From assembly GCA_050741255.1 (NCBI GenBank), contig JBOIEQ010000001.1, positions 1 to 64,000 of the forward strand: a stretch of DNA of 64,000 nt. Reading direction: 5' to 3'. Position numbers and translations under genes: made by a program. Source of the stretch: CAZXNF01 sp050741255 (GTDB taxonomy: Bacteria; Pseudomonadota; Gammaproteobacteria; Burkholderiales; SG8-41). Shown in pieces: positions 1 through 8,004 of the stretch (position 1 is the stretch's first letter; the number at the start of each line of letters is the position of its first letter). The notes below the pieces were generated by a model that made no database searches, was not told the DNA's origin, and saw only the letters and a program-made list of their open reading frames with translations.

Positions 1-126
1 GGCGCGGCCTCTGGCCAGGACGAACACGGGTAACGCGCCCGCGGTCGTCGCCGCGAAGCCGCCGGGCAGGCTCGCGAGAATGCCGGCCTCCAGCGTTGAC
101 AGGGACGGGGGGAACAGCAGGTCCAT
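1..126 (-). CDS. ZIP-family metal transporter, N-terminal fragment
   Basis: Only the first 42 codons are inside the window; the gene runs off the left edge. The ATG at 126 opens a hydrophobic N-terminus with the residues LASLPGGFAATTAGALPVF, which resembles the first membrane helix of ZIP (ZupT-like) divalent-metal importers, where an AxxxGALP pattern is typical. The role would be zinc or other divalent cation uptake across the inner membrane. It is read divergently from the TAXI gene at 251. The assignment rests on one helix, so it is tentative. Confidence 0.5.
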   Translation of the reverse strand, partial: MDLLFPPSLSTLEAGILASLPGGFAATTAGALPVFVLARGRA

Positions 127-250
127 AGCCGAGTCATAGCTGAGTTAGCAGATTTTCCCGCTGCATGCCACGCACGCGGCGGCGTGCTTGCGGGCGGGCG
201 GGAATCTACCTACCCTTGCGCCCTCCGTCCCTCCGCGCACACGCACGTCC

Positions 251-1645
251 ATGGCCGTCAATCCCCTGCAGCAACTGAAGCGCCTGCGCCGCCCGAGCCA
301 GTTGTCGCTGCGCGACATCATCGCCGTCCTCCTGCCCGCGCTGCTCGTGATCGGTGGCGTGCTGTGGATCGCGCACCGCTTTGTGCAGCCGGCGCCGCCG
401 CGGTCCTTCACCATCAGCGCCGGCGCCGACGGCGGCGCCTACTACGGGTACGCGCAACGCTACCGCGAGATCCTCGCGCGGGACGGGGTGGACCTCATCG
501 TCAAAGCCTCGGCGGGCGCGGTCGAGAACCTGGAGCGCCTGCGTGACCCGGACTCCGGCGTGGACGTGGCGCTGGTGCAAAGCGGGCTGCTCGGCGAGGA
601 AACCGCCGACGGCCTGGTGTCGCTCGGCGGCCTCTTCTACGAACCGATCTGGCTGTTCTATCGGGAGAGTTCTCGCCAGACTCCCCCCGACCGCCGCGTC
701 GATCGCTTGACGGAGGTGCGCGGGCTCAGCATCGCCATCGGCAATGAGGGCAGCGGCACCCGCAGGCTCGCACTGCAAATGCTGTCCGCGAGCGGTGTCT
801 CCGGCAAGAATTCTCGCTTGCTGTCGATCGGCGGCGACGAGGCCAACAAAGCCTTCCTCGCCGGGCGTGTCGACGCGGTGTTCATCGTTTCCGCCCCCGA
901 GGCGGAAGTGGTCAAGCGCATGCTCACCGCACCCGGCGTGCGGCTGATGAGCTTCGTGCAGGCCGAAGCGTACACGCGGCTGTATCCGGCCCTGAACCGC
1001 GTGGTGCTGCCGCGCGGCACGCTGAGCCTCGAACGCGATCTGCCGCGCGAAGACTTCCAGCTGGTGGCGCCCACCGCCTCGCTGGTCGCGCGCGAGGACC
1101 TGCACCCCGCGCTGGTGACGCTGCTGCTCGGCGCCGCCACCGAGGTGCATGGCAATGCGGGGCTCCTGCAGAAGGCCGGCGAGTTTCCATCCGCGCGCGA
1201 GCAGGATTTCCCGGTCGCGCCCGCCGCGCAGCGCTATTACAAGTCGGGACCGCCTTTCCTGCAGCGCTACCTGCCGTTTTGGGTCGCGGTGCTCGCGGAC
1301 CGGCTGATCATCCTCATCATCCCGCTGATCGCGATCGCGATCCCGCTGATGCGCATCATGCCGGGACTCTATACCTGGCGGATCCGTTCGCGCATCTACA
1401 AGCTCTACGGCGAGTTGCGCCTGCTCGACGACGAAGTCCGCCTGCAGTACGACCCGGCCCAGCTCGACGCCTGGCGTGAACGGCTGACGGCCATCGAGGA
1501 CCAGGCCAACCGCCGCCGCATCCCGCTGGCCTACGCCGGCGAACTGTACGACCTGCGCGAGCATATCAATCTCGTGCGCCGCTACCTCGAAAGCCCGCAC
1601 GCACAGCCACCCTCCCCCACCCCTGACAAGAAAGCACCCTTGTAA
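251..1645 (+). CDS. TAXI-family TRAP-type substrate-binding protein, membrane tethered
   Basis: 464 residues. An N-terminal membrane segment (about residues 22-45) precedes a TAXI-type periplasmic binding domain (ISAGADGGAYYGYAQRYR, then EGSGTRRLALQML). A second hydrophobic segment near residues 355-385 is followed by about 75 helical, charged residues. Ordinary TAXI proteins are soluble and about 320 residues long; this one is anchored at both ends and has a cytoplasmic tail. No TRAP permease is nearby. The ATG at 251 was preferred over an in-frame upstream start at 188 because it begins directly before the basic-hydrophobic signal anchor. Its stop overlaps the next start (TAATG), which suggests coupled translation with the reductase. 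Confidence 0.8.
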   Translation: MAVNPLQQLKRLRRPSQLSLRDIIAVLLPALLVIGGVLWIAHRFVQPAPPRSFTISAGADGGAYYGYAQRYREILARDGVDLIVKASAGAVENLERLRDPDSGVDVALVQSGLLGEETADGLVSLGGLFYEPIWLFYRESSRQTPPDRRVDRLTEVRGLSIAIGNEGSGTRRLALQMLSASGVSGKNSRLLSIGGDEANKAFLAGRVDAVFIVSAPEAEVVKRMLTAPGVRLMSFVQAEAYTRLYPALNRVVLPRGTLSLERDLPREDFQLVAPTASLVAREDLHPALVTLLLGAATEVHGNAGLLQKAGEFPSAREQDFPVAPAAQRYYKSGPPFLQRYLPFWVAVLADRLIILIIPLIAIAIPLMRIMPGLYTWRIRSRIYKLYGELRLLDDEVRLQYDPAQLDAWRERLTAIEDQANRRRIPLAYAGELYDLREHINLVRRYLESPHAQPPSPTPDKKAPL

Positions 1646-2661
1646 TGCGTATCCTCATCTATGGCGCCGGCGCGATCGGTGGTTACATCGGCGGCATCCT
1701 CGCGGCCGACGGCAAGGACGTGACGCTGGTCGCGCGCGGCGCGCAGCACGCCGCGCTCGCCAAAGACGGATTGCGCCTGGAGGGGCCGAAGAGCGGTCGC
1801 CCGGAGCCCATCCGCGTCAACGTCTGCCGGCCCGGCGAGGAAAAACCGCCGTACGACCTCATCATTGTCGGCCTCAAGTCGCAGCAGATCGCGGCCGTGG
1901 CGCCGCGCCTGGCGGAACTGCTGGCGAAGGATGGCGCGCTGCTGATGCCGCAGAACGGCCTGCCATGGTGGTACTTCGACCGGCTCGAGTCGCCGCTGAA
2001 GGGCACGCGGCTCGCCACCCTCGACCCGGAGGGCGTGCTTGCGAAACACCTGCCGCTCGACACCATCGTCGGCGCGGTGATCTACAAACCGGTGACCGTG
2101 GTCGCCCCCGGCCACCTGAAAATGGTGGATGCGCCCACCGACCACCTCGACATCGGCGAGGTGGACGATCGCCGCAGCCCGCGTGCTGACGCCATCGCCG
2201 CCATGCTGACCGCCGCCGGCCTGCGCACCGATGTGGTCCCCGATATCCGCAAGGCCAAGTGGGCGAAGCTGCTGATCAACATGGTGTGGAATCCGCTGTG
2301 CTCGATCACCCAGTCCGCGCAGGGCCACGTGGCGGACCACCCCCGCTCCGAACGCCTGGTGACCGGCGTGATGCGCGAAGGCCTCGCGATCGCCGCTGCC
2401 GTCGGCGTCAAGCTCGACATCGACCCGGTAAGGATGTTCGCCAACGCGAAAGGCAAATACGACCAGCAGCCCTCGATGCTGCAGGACGTGCGCGCCGGGC
2501 GGTCCCTGGAACTCGACTCGATCGTGAACGCCGTGCTGGAAATGGGGCAACTGACGAAGGTTCCGGCGCCGAACCTGGAGGTCGTCGCTGCCGTCGCGGG
2601 CATCCTGAGCCAGCGCATCGCGGACGACGGCGTGGCGTTCAGACCCGTTAAGGCAGGCTAA
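1645..2661 (+). CDS. 2-dehydropantoate 2-reductase family protein (PanE/ApbA-like)
   Basis: 338 residues. The N-terminus carries an NADP-binding Rossmann motif (IYGAGAIGGYIGGIL) and the C-terminal half shows the family helical domain with KAKWAKLLINMVWNPLCSIT, which holds the substrate-binding Lys and Asn. Family members reduce ketopantoate to pantoate for coenzyme A synthesis, but many Burkholderiales genomes have several paralogues of unknown substrate placed beside Bug or TRAP proteins, as here. It overlaps the TAXI stop by one base. Its TAA overlaps the TAG of the convergent isochorismatase-like gene (2658-2661), leaving no room for a terminator. The family is certain; the pantothenate role is not. 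Confidence 0.8.
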   Translation: MRILIYGAGAIGGYIGGILAADGKDVTLVARGAQHAALAKDGLRLEGPKSGRPEPIRVNVCRPGEEKPPYDLIIVGLKSQQIAAVAPRLAELLAKDGALLMPQNGLPWWYFDRLESPLKGTRLATLDPEGVLAKHLPLDTIVGAVIYKPVTVVAPGHLKMVDAPTDHLDIGEVDDRRSPRADAIAAMLTAAGLRTDVVPDIRKAKWAKLLINMVWNPLCSITQSAQGHVADHPRSERLVTGVMREGLAIAAAVGVKLDIDPVRMFANAKGKYDQQPSMLQDVRAGRSLELDSIVNAVLEMGQLTKVPAPNLEVVAAVAGILSQRIADDGVAFRPVKAG

Positions 2662-3239
2662 CTGAAGTCCACCTCGCCCGAGGTCGTCAGCAGCGTGCAG
2701 TAGCGCCTGAAATTGGCGACGGCGTACTCGTGCTCCTCCTTCGTCAGCGCGCAGCAGCAGTCTTCCAGCACGATCATGGCGTAATCCCGATCATGCCCCT
2801 CCCGGACCGCGGCCTGCACCACGCCGTTCGTGGACACTCCCGAACAGTAGATGCGCGTGATGCCCTTCGCGCGGAGGATGGCTTCCAGCGGCGTCGCGTA
2901 GTACGGACTCACCCGGTGCTTCGTGATGAGGTAGTCCTGCGGTTGCGGCGCAATGTCGGGGTGGATTTCAGTGCCCCAGGTGCCGAGCTTGAAGAGTCCG
3001 TTCTTTTTCGCACCGCTGAACACCGGCGAATTCGGCGGGCACTCGCGGTAATCCGGCGAGAACCCCACCCGCACGTAACCGACGGGCAGGCCCGCGGCGC
3101 GCGCCTTCGCGATCGCGGCTTTCGTGTTCGCGATGATGTTGCGGCCGCGCACCTGTTCGGCATAGGTGGTCTTGCCGTTGGGGCCGTCTGGATGGACCAG
3201 GTCGTTCTCCATGTCCATGACAAGGTAAATGGAAGTCAT
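2658..3239 (-). CDS. Isochorismatase-like cysteine hydrolase family protein lacking the usual Cys
   Basis: 193 residues. The start at 3239 gives MTSIYLVMDMENDLV, with the family's first catalytic Asp. A longer reading frame upstream lies inside the Bug gene and was rejected. The family's nucleophile region normally reads GVxTNxCV; here it reads GVSTNGVV, so the nucleophilic Cys position is Val. Isochorismatases such as PhzD also lack this Cys and hydrolyse a vinyl ether instead, but the local residues are not the same. The gene is last in an operon with an enoyl-CoA hydratase, a CoA-transferase and a Bug protein, so a small-acid or amide substrate of that pathway is likely. It could also be catalytically dead. 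Confidence 0.75.
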   Translation of the reverse strand: MTSIYLVMDMENDLVHPDGPNGKTTYAEQVRGRNIIANTKAAIAKARAAGLPVGYVRVGFSPDYRECPPNSPVFSGAKKNGLFKLGTWGTEIHPDIAPQPQDYLITKHRVSPYYATPLEAILRAKGITRIYCSGVSTNGVVQAAVREGHDRDYAMIVLEDCCCALTKEEHEYAVANFRRYCTLLTTSGEVDFS

Positions 3240-3273
3240 GCGGAACTCCGGGGTGATGTTGAGGGAGCCGGGA

Positions 3274-4236
3274 TTACTCGACGCGGATGCCGGCTTCGCG
3301 AATGACCTTACCCCATTTCGCAACATCGTTCCGCAACTGGTCGGCGAGTTCCGCCGGCGCGCTGCCGACGGGTTCGAGACCTTCGGCCGTGAGACGCTGC
3401 TCGATGTCTTTCTGCTGCACCGCCGCCGCATACTGGCGCGACAGCGTCTCGACGATGGCCCGCGGCGTTTTTGCCGGCGCGAAGACGCCGAACCAGCCGA
3501 CGACGGAATAACCGGGCAGCCCGGACTCGGCAATCGTCGGCAGTTCCGGGGCGATGGGCGAGCGTTTGGGCCCCGTGACCGCGAGCGCCCGCAGCCGCCC
3601 CGCTTTCACCTGCACGAGCGCCGCCGGCGGGGTCGAGAAATAGAGCTGCACTTCATTTCCCAGCAATGCCGTGACCGCCGGCCCGCCACCCTTGTACGCG
3701 ATCTGCTCCATCGGCGCCTTGGTCATCAGCCTGAACTGCTCGGCGGCAAGGTGGCCCATCGAGCCCACGCCCGGCGCGGCATAACTCAGGCCGCCCGGCC
3801 GGCTCTTCGCGGACTCGATCAGGTCGGCGACCGATTTGACCGGTGTCGACGGATTGACCACCAGAATCAGCGGGCCCGCGGCCATGTTGCTGACGGGCGC
3901 GAAATCGCTGATCACATCGAAGGGGAGCTTCTTGCCCAGGCTTGGAAAGGTGGAGAAGTTCGCGAAGATCACCATCAGCGTGTAGCCGTCGGGCGCGGCC
4001 TTGGCGACCAGGTCCGCGCCCAGCACGCCGGCGGCACCGCCGCGGTTGTCGATCACGAAGGGTTTGCCGACGGTGTCCGATACTTTCTGGCTGACGACAC
4101 GCCCGACGAAGTCGCTGCCGCCGCCGGGCGCCGCGGCCACCACCACCCGTACCGGCCGCTCGGGGAATCCCTGGGCGGATGTCAGCAGCGGTGCGCAAGC
4201 CGCCACGGCGATCGCCGTGGAAATGATGTGCTTCAT
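3274..4236 (-). CDS. Bug/TctC-family substrate-binding protein
   Basis: 320 residues, with a Sec signal peptide ending near LLTSAQG. The Bug fold follows: FPERPVRVVVAAAPGGGSDF, then DNRGGAAGVLGADLVAKAAPDGYTL, IAYKGGGPAVTALLGNEV and a C-terminal lid. These periplasmic proteins bind small organic acids or amides, usually for TctAB-type carriers or for signalling. No TctA/TctB gene is in the window. The start at 4236 has a strong upstream GGAGGAAG. It lies 23 nt after the CoA-transferase stop and 34 nt before the hydrolase, so it belongs to that operon and probably binds the pathway substrate. Confidence 0.9.
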   Translation of the reverse strand: MKHIISTAIAVAACAPLLTSAQGFPERPVRVVVAAAPGGGSDFVGRVVSQKVSDTVGKPFVIDNRGGAAGVLGADLVAKAAPDGYTLMVIFANFSTFPSLGKKLPFDVISDFAPVSNMAAGPLILVVNPSTPVKSVADLIESAKSRPGGLSYAAPGVGSMGHLAAEQFRLMTKAPMEQIAYKGGGPAVTALLGNEVQLYFSTPPAALVQVKAGRLRALAVTGPKRSPIAPELPTIAESGLPGYSVVGWFGVFAPAKTPRAIVETLSRQYAAAVQQKDIEQRLTAEGLEPVGSAPAELADQLRNDVAKWGKVIREAGIRVE

Positions 4237-4259
4237 GCTTCCTCCTGTGGTGGTGCGGT

Positions 4260-5489
4260 CTAGGCCGCCGTGCGCAGCTTCTCGTGTTTGGCCTGCAACT
4301 CCCTGGCTTTGGCTTCCGGCCAGTCCAGCCACCGCGTGATGACGTCGGCGGTGTGCTGCCCCAGCAGCGGCGGCGGTTCGACCGTGCGTGATTCTGGCGG
4401 TTCCAGCCACGGCATGCCCACCATGCGGATGGGGCCAGAGACGGGATGCGTGGCCTCGCGGATCAGGCCGCGATGCGCGACTTGTTCGTCGGCGACGGCG
4501 TCGAGGTAGTCGTTGACGATGCCGTAGGGTACGCGGTTGTCTTCGAGGCGCTTTTGCCATTCGTCCGCGCCGCGGCGGCTGAATTCGCCGGCCACCGCGT
4601 CATCGATCGCTTTGCGGTGCTGCACGCGCGCCGGCATCGTGCGGTAGCGCTCATCCGCAAAGAGGTCGAGGCGGTCGATGGCCGTGCAGAACGATTTCCA
4701 GTGGTTGTCGTTCTGCACGATGACGGCGACGTAGCGGCCGTCTGAGGTTGCGTAGGTGTTGGCCGGAACCCGCATGGGGTTTTCGTTGCCGAGACGTCCG
4801 GGGCTGATCCCGGCCTGCAGCGCTTCGCCCATGCGCGGGCCAAGTACCGACAGCATGGCATCCTGCATGCTGATGTCGATGTGGCGGCCGACGCCGGTCG
4901 TGCGCGTTTCCAGCAGGTTCGCCACGATCGCGTAGGCGCCGAACATGCCGGACATCACGTCGCCCAGTGGCGCGCCGACCTGCATGGGCGGGCCGTCGGG
5001 TGTGCCGGTGACGCTCATGGCGCCGGAAATCGCCTGGATGATGGGGTCAAGCGCGAGCCGGCTGCGGTAGGGGCCGGTCTGGCCGAAGCCGGAGATCGAG
5101 CAATAGATCAGCCGCGGGTTGCGCTGCTGCAATTCCGGCCAGCCCATGCCGATGCGTTCGGCGACCCCCGGCGAAAAATTCTCCACGACCACGTCGGCCA
5201 CCGTCGCGAGTTGCCGCGCGATGGCGCGCTCCTCCGGGTCCTTCAGGTTGAGACAGACGCTGCGCTTGTTGCGGTTGGATGCGTAGAAGTAGTCCTCATC
5301 GTGCTGCGCGCGGCCCTGGTAGCGGCCCACCCAGCGCAATTCGTCGCCGTGCAGGGGTTCCTCGATCTTGGCGACCTCGGCGCCCATGTCCGCCAGCATC
5401 AGCGTGCAGTACGGGCCTGCGATGACGCGAGTGAGGTCGACCACCCGTACGCCGGCCAGCGGGCGCCGCGGAGCGGTGTCCCCTGCCAT
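4260..5489 (-). CDS. Class III CoA-transferase, CaiB/BaiF family
   Basis: 409 residues. The N-terminus LAGVRVVDLTRVIAGPYCTLMLADMGAEV is the CoA-transferase III signature, with the catalytic Asp expected further on in the GDVMSG/IDISMQDAML region. The enzyme moves CoA between a donor thioester and an organic acid, activating a substrate for beta-oxidation-like breakdown. The start at 5489 (MAGDTAP) lies 5 nt after the enoyl-CoA hydratase stop; a longer frame upstream is only overlap with that gene. With the hydratase it forms an acid-activation and hydration pair. The substrate cannot be read from the sequence. Confidence 0.9.
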   Translation of the reverse strand: MAGDTAPRRPLAGVRVVDLTRVIAGPYCTLMLADMGAEVAKIEEPLHGDELRWVGRYQGRAQHDEDYFYASNRNKRSVCLNLKDPEERAIARQLATVADVVVENFSPGVAERIGMGWPELQQRNPRLIYCSISGFGQTGPYRSRLALDPIIQAISGAMSVTGTPDGPPMQVGAPLGDVMSGMFGAYAIVANLLETRTTGVGRHIDISMQDAMLSVLGPRMGEALQAGISPGRLGNENPMRVPANTYATSDGRYVAVIVQNDNHWKSFCTAIDRLDLFADERYRTMPARVQHRKAIDDAVAGEFSRRGADEWQKRLEDNRVPYGIVNDYLDAVADEQVAHRGLIREATHPVSGPIRMVGMPWLEPPESRTVEPPPLLGQHTADVITRWLDWPEAKARELQAKHEKLRTAA

Positions 5490-5494
5490 GGCGC

Positions 5495-6256
5495 TCAGCG
5501 CCCCTTCCAGACCGGTTTGCGCTTCTCCTTGAAGGCCAGGATGCCCTCCTTCGCATCCTCGGAGAGCAGGACGGTATTCGCAATGTCGCGCGCCAGGTAC
5601 ATGCGGTCCTTGACCGGCAGTTCCTGCCCGCGCCGCGCCGCCTCCTTGATGGCGTGCACGGCCAGCGGCGCGTTTTCCATGATCTCTCCCATCCAGCGCT
5701 GCGCGGCGTCCATGAGCTGCGCCCGCGGCACGACCTCGTTCGCGATGCCGAAGCGATACGCGTCCGCGGCCTCGATGAAACGCCCGCGCATCAGGAAGCC
5801 CATCGCCTGGTTCCACGGAATGGCGTGCGGAATGTAGCTCGGGCCGCTGACCGACGAGATGCCGCGACGCACCTGCGGCCAGCCGATGCTCGCGGTGTCC
5901 GCCATGATCACGATGTCGGAGTTGAGCGCGAAGCCCGCGCCCTGGGCGAGCGCCGCGCCGTTCAGCGCCGAGAGGATCGGCTTGTAGATGAAGCGCAGGT
6001 AGAGGTACAGCTCATCGTTGGACATCACCTCGCTGTCCTCGTCGGGCAGCTTTTCCAGCAGGTCCTTGCCCGAGCAGAACGTCTCGCCGGCGCCGGTGAT
6101 GATGGCGCCCCAGATGTCGGCGTCGTACCGGATCTGGACGAACGCGTCCTGGACTTCCTTGCGCATCGCCCGGTTGATCGCGTTCTTCTTCTCCGGGCGG
6201 TTCAGCGTGACGACCGCGACGTGGTTGCGCACTTCGAATAGCACCGTGCTGCCCAT
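5495..6256 (-). CDS. Enoyl-CoA hydratase/isomerase (crotonase) family
   Basis: 253 residues. The crotonase core is present: VAVVTLNRPEKKNAINRAM, then the oxyanion-hole segment ALNGAALAQGAGFALNSDIV and IGWPQVRRGISS. It adds water to, or isomerises, an enoyl-CoA. The start at 6256 has a strong Shine-Dalgarno (GGAGGAGG). It is the first gene of the four-gene minus-strand operon and is divergent from a LysR regulator 106 nt away, which probably controls it. The C-terminal EGILAFKEKRKPVWKGR is the usual family ending. Confidence 0.9.
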   Translation of the reverse strand: MGSTVLFEVRNHVAVVTLNRPEKKNAINRAMRKEVQDAFVQIRYDADIWGAIITGAGETFCSGKDLLEKLPDEDSEVMSNDELYLYLRFIYKPILSALNGAALAQGAGFALNSDIVIMADTASIGWPQVRRGISSVSGPSYIPHAIPWNQAMGFLMRGRFIEAADAYRFGIANEVVPRAQLMDAAQRWMGEIMENAPLAVHAIKEAARRGQELPVKDRMYLARDIANTVLLSEDAKEGILAFKEKRKPVWKGR

Positions 6257-6300
6257 GGCCCCTCCTCCAGGAACGACGGCGCAGGATAGCGCCAACCCCG

Positions 6301-6351
6301 TTATCCGGTAAATTGATAAAATTGCATGTTCTGATAATTAAAACGTATCAA
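6301..6351. promoter_or_regulatory. Divergent LysR-type operator/promoter region
   Basis: The AT-rich stretch between the hydratase and LysR genes contrasts sharply with the GC-rich flanks. It holds TTATC (6301-6305) and GATAA (6315-6319) separated by 9 nt, a classic LysR box with the T-N11-A core. A further GATAA is at 6333-6337. A second inverted pair, TTGATA (6313-6318) and TATCAA (6346-6351), spans the middle. This layout fits a regulator-bound site plus activation site. It is inferred from sequence only. Confidence 0.6.
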
Positions 6352-6362
6352 AAGCGCACCCC

Positions 6363-7289
6363 ATGAAACTTCGTCCCCTGGAATGCCTGTGCGAGATCCG
6401 GCGGTCGGAGTTCAACCTGTCGCGCGCGGCCGGACGGCTGCACGCGAGCCAGCCTGCGGTCACCCGCCAGATCCAGTTGCTCGAGCAGGAGCTCGGTTTC
6501 GAGGTGCTGGTGCGCCGGCGCAACAAGGTGGTGGGCCTGTCCCCGCAAGGCGAAGCCGTCATCGCCCGGGCCGAACGCATCCTCTACGAAGCCGAGCAAT
6601 TGCGGCGCGTCGGCGAGGAACTCCGTTCCCCCGTCGCCGGACGGCTGGTGGTGGCCACCACCCACATTCACGCGCGCTACACGCTGCTCAAGGCGATCAA
6701 GCCGTTCCGCCTGCGTTATCCCGGGGTTTCCTTCTCGATCCAGTCCGGCGATCCCAGCTCGATCGCCCAGCTCGTCGCCACAGGCCAGGCCGATCTGGGC
6801 ATCAGCGTCGAATCCACGGAGCGGCACCCGGAGCTGGTCTCGCTCCCCTGCTATCCCATCGGCCGCGTCGTGATCACGCCGGTGAGGCATCCGCTCCTGA
6901 GGCTGAAGAGAAAGCCGACGCTGGAGGACCTCGCGCAATACCCGATCATCGTCTACGACCGGCGGTTCTCGGGCGGCCTGCGCATCGTGGAGGCGTTCGA
7001 GCGACGGGGCCTGGCGCCGGACGTTGTGCTGACCGCCACCGACGCGGAGGTCATCAAGGCCTACGTTGCCGAAGGCCTCGGCATCGCCGCGATCCAGAGC
7101 CTCGCTTATTCGGCCTCGCGCGACGTCGGGCTGCGGGCGATCGACGCTGATCATCTGTTCGGCAAACCGGTCGCCGTGATCACGGTACGGCGGGGTGTCT
7201 TTCTGCCGCGCTATACCTATGATTTTCTGCGTCTGCTCGCGCCGAAACTGACCGCCGGCGACATCGACCGGATGCTCAGCGAACGCTGA
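6363..7289 (+). CDS. LysR-family transcriptional regulator, CysB-like
   Basis: 308 residues. A winged helix-turn-helix occupies residues 1-60 (LSRAAGRLHASQPAVTRQIQ is the recognition region), followed by a linker helix and a periplasmic-binding-like effector domain (SPVAGRLVVATTHIHARYTL, then YPGVSFSIQSGDPSSIAQLV). The TTHxxARY segment is typical of the CysB/Cbl branch, whose members sense sulfur or small organic effectors. It reads divergently from the hydratase-transferase-Bug-hydrolase operon, so it is likely that operon's activator, responding to the substrate or its CoA ester. Confidence 0.88.
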   Translation: MKLRPLECLCEIRRSEFNLSRAAGRLHASQPAVTRQIQLLEQELGFEVLVRRRNKVVGLSPQGEAVIARAERILYEAEQLRRVGEELRSPVAGRLVVATTHIHARYTLLKAIKPFRLRYPGVSFSIQSGDPSSIAQLVATGQADLGISVESTERHPELVSLPCYPIGRVVITPVRHPLLRLKRKPTLEDLAQYPIIVYDRRFSGGLRIVEAFERRGLAPDVVLTATDAEVIKAYVAEGLGIAAIQSLAYSASRDVGLRAIDADHLFGKPVAVITVRRGVFLPRYTYDFLRLLAPKLTAGDIDRMLSER

Positions 7290-7304
7290 GGCCGCCGGCG
7301 GGAA

Positions 7305-7934
7305 TCAACGTCCGCCGCGCGGCGGCATTCGCCGGCGCCAGTACTGCAGCGTCAGCCAGCCGCCCACCATGCCGCCCAGGTGCGCGAAGTGCGCGACGCC
7401 CTCCTGCGTGCCGGTGACGCCGAGGTACAGCTCCAGCAGGCCGTAGAGGATCACGAACACCCAGGCCTTCATCGGGATCGGCGGGATCAGCAGCACGATG
7501 ATGCGGTCAGGGAACAGCACGCCGAACGCGAGCAGCACCCCGAACACGCCGCCGGAGGCACCAACCGTCGGACTTGGCGGCGCCCCCATCAAGGCGGCGA
7601 ACGCCAGCTGCGCCAATCCCGCGGAAACCACCGAGGCGAACCAGAACGTCGCGTAGCGGCGCGGCCCGAAGACCCGTTCCACGTCGGAGCCGAACATCCA
7701 CAGCGCGAACATGTTGAAGAACAGGTGCCAGATGCTGTTCGGATCGTGCAGAAAGCTGTAGGTCACGAGCTGCCACGGCTGGAAACCCACGCCCGCGCCG
7801 ACCCCGGCGGGCGTGCCGATCGGCCAGAGGGCAAGCATGCTGAAGATGGGCCCGGACAGCATCATCTCGGCGAGGTAGGCGCCGACGCAGGCGATGATCA
7901 GGGTGCGGGTGACGGGCGGAATGGCGGGAAACAT
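7305..7934 (-). CDS. Rhomboid-family intramembrane serine protease
   Basis: 209 residues, the size of a minimal six-helix rhomboid. Key motifs are HLFFNMFALWMFG (residues 70-82), the catalytic serine in GASGG (Ser127) and the catalytic histidine in HFAHLGG (His185). It cleaves transmembrane proteins within the inner membrane; the substrate is unknown. The start at 7934 opens directly into helix 1 and the upstream frame has no hydrophobic content. The gene is convergent with the LysR gene, with only 15 nt between the stops. Confidence 0.9.
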   Translation of the reverse strand: MFPAIPPVTRTLIIACVGAYLAEMMLSGPIFSMLALWPIGTPAGVGAGVGFQPWQLVTYSFLHDPNSIWHLFFNMFALWMFGSDVERVFGPRRYATFWFASVVSAGLAQLAFAALMGAPPSPTVGASGGVFGVLLAFGVLFPDRIIVLLIPPIPMKAWVFVILYGLLELYLGVTGTQEGVAHFAHLGGMVGGWLTLQYWRRRMPPRGGR

Positions 7935-8004
7935 GGGGCGGGAGTGTGGGTGAAATCGGCCGCTATGTCGATCCTGCGCGGCCGTGATGATGCTGAACGT
8001 CCGG

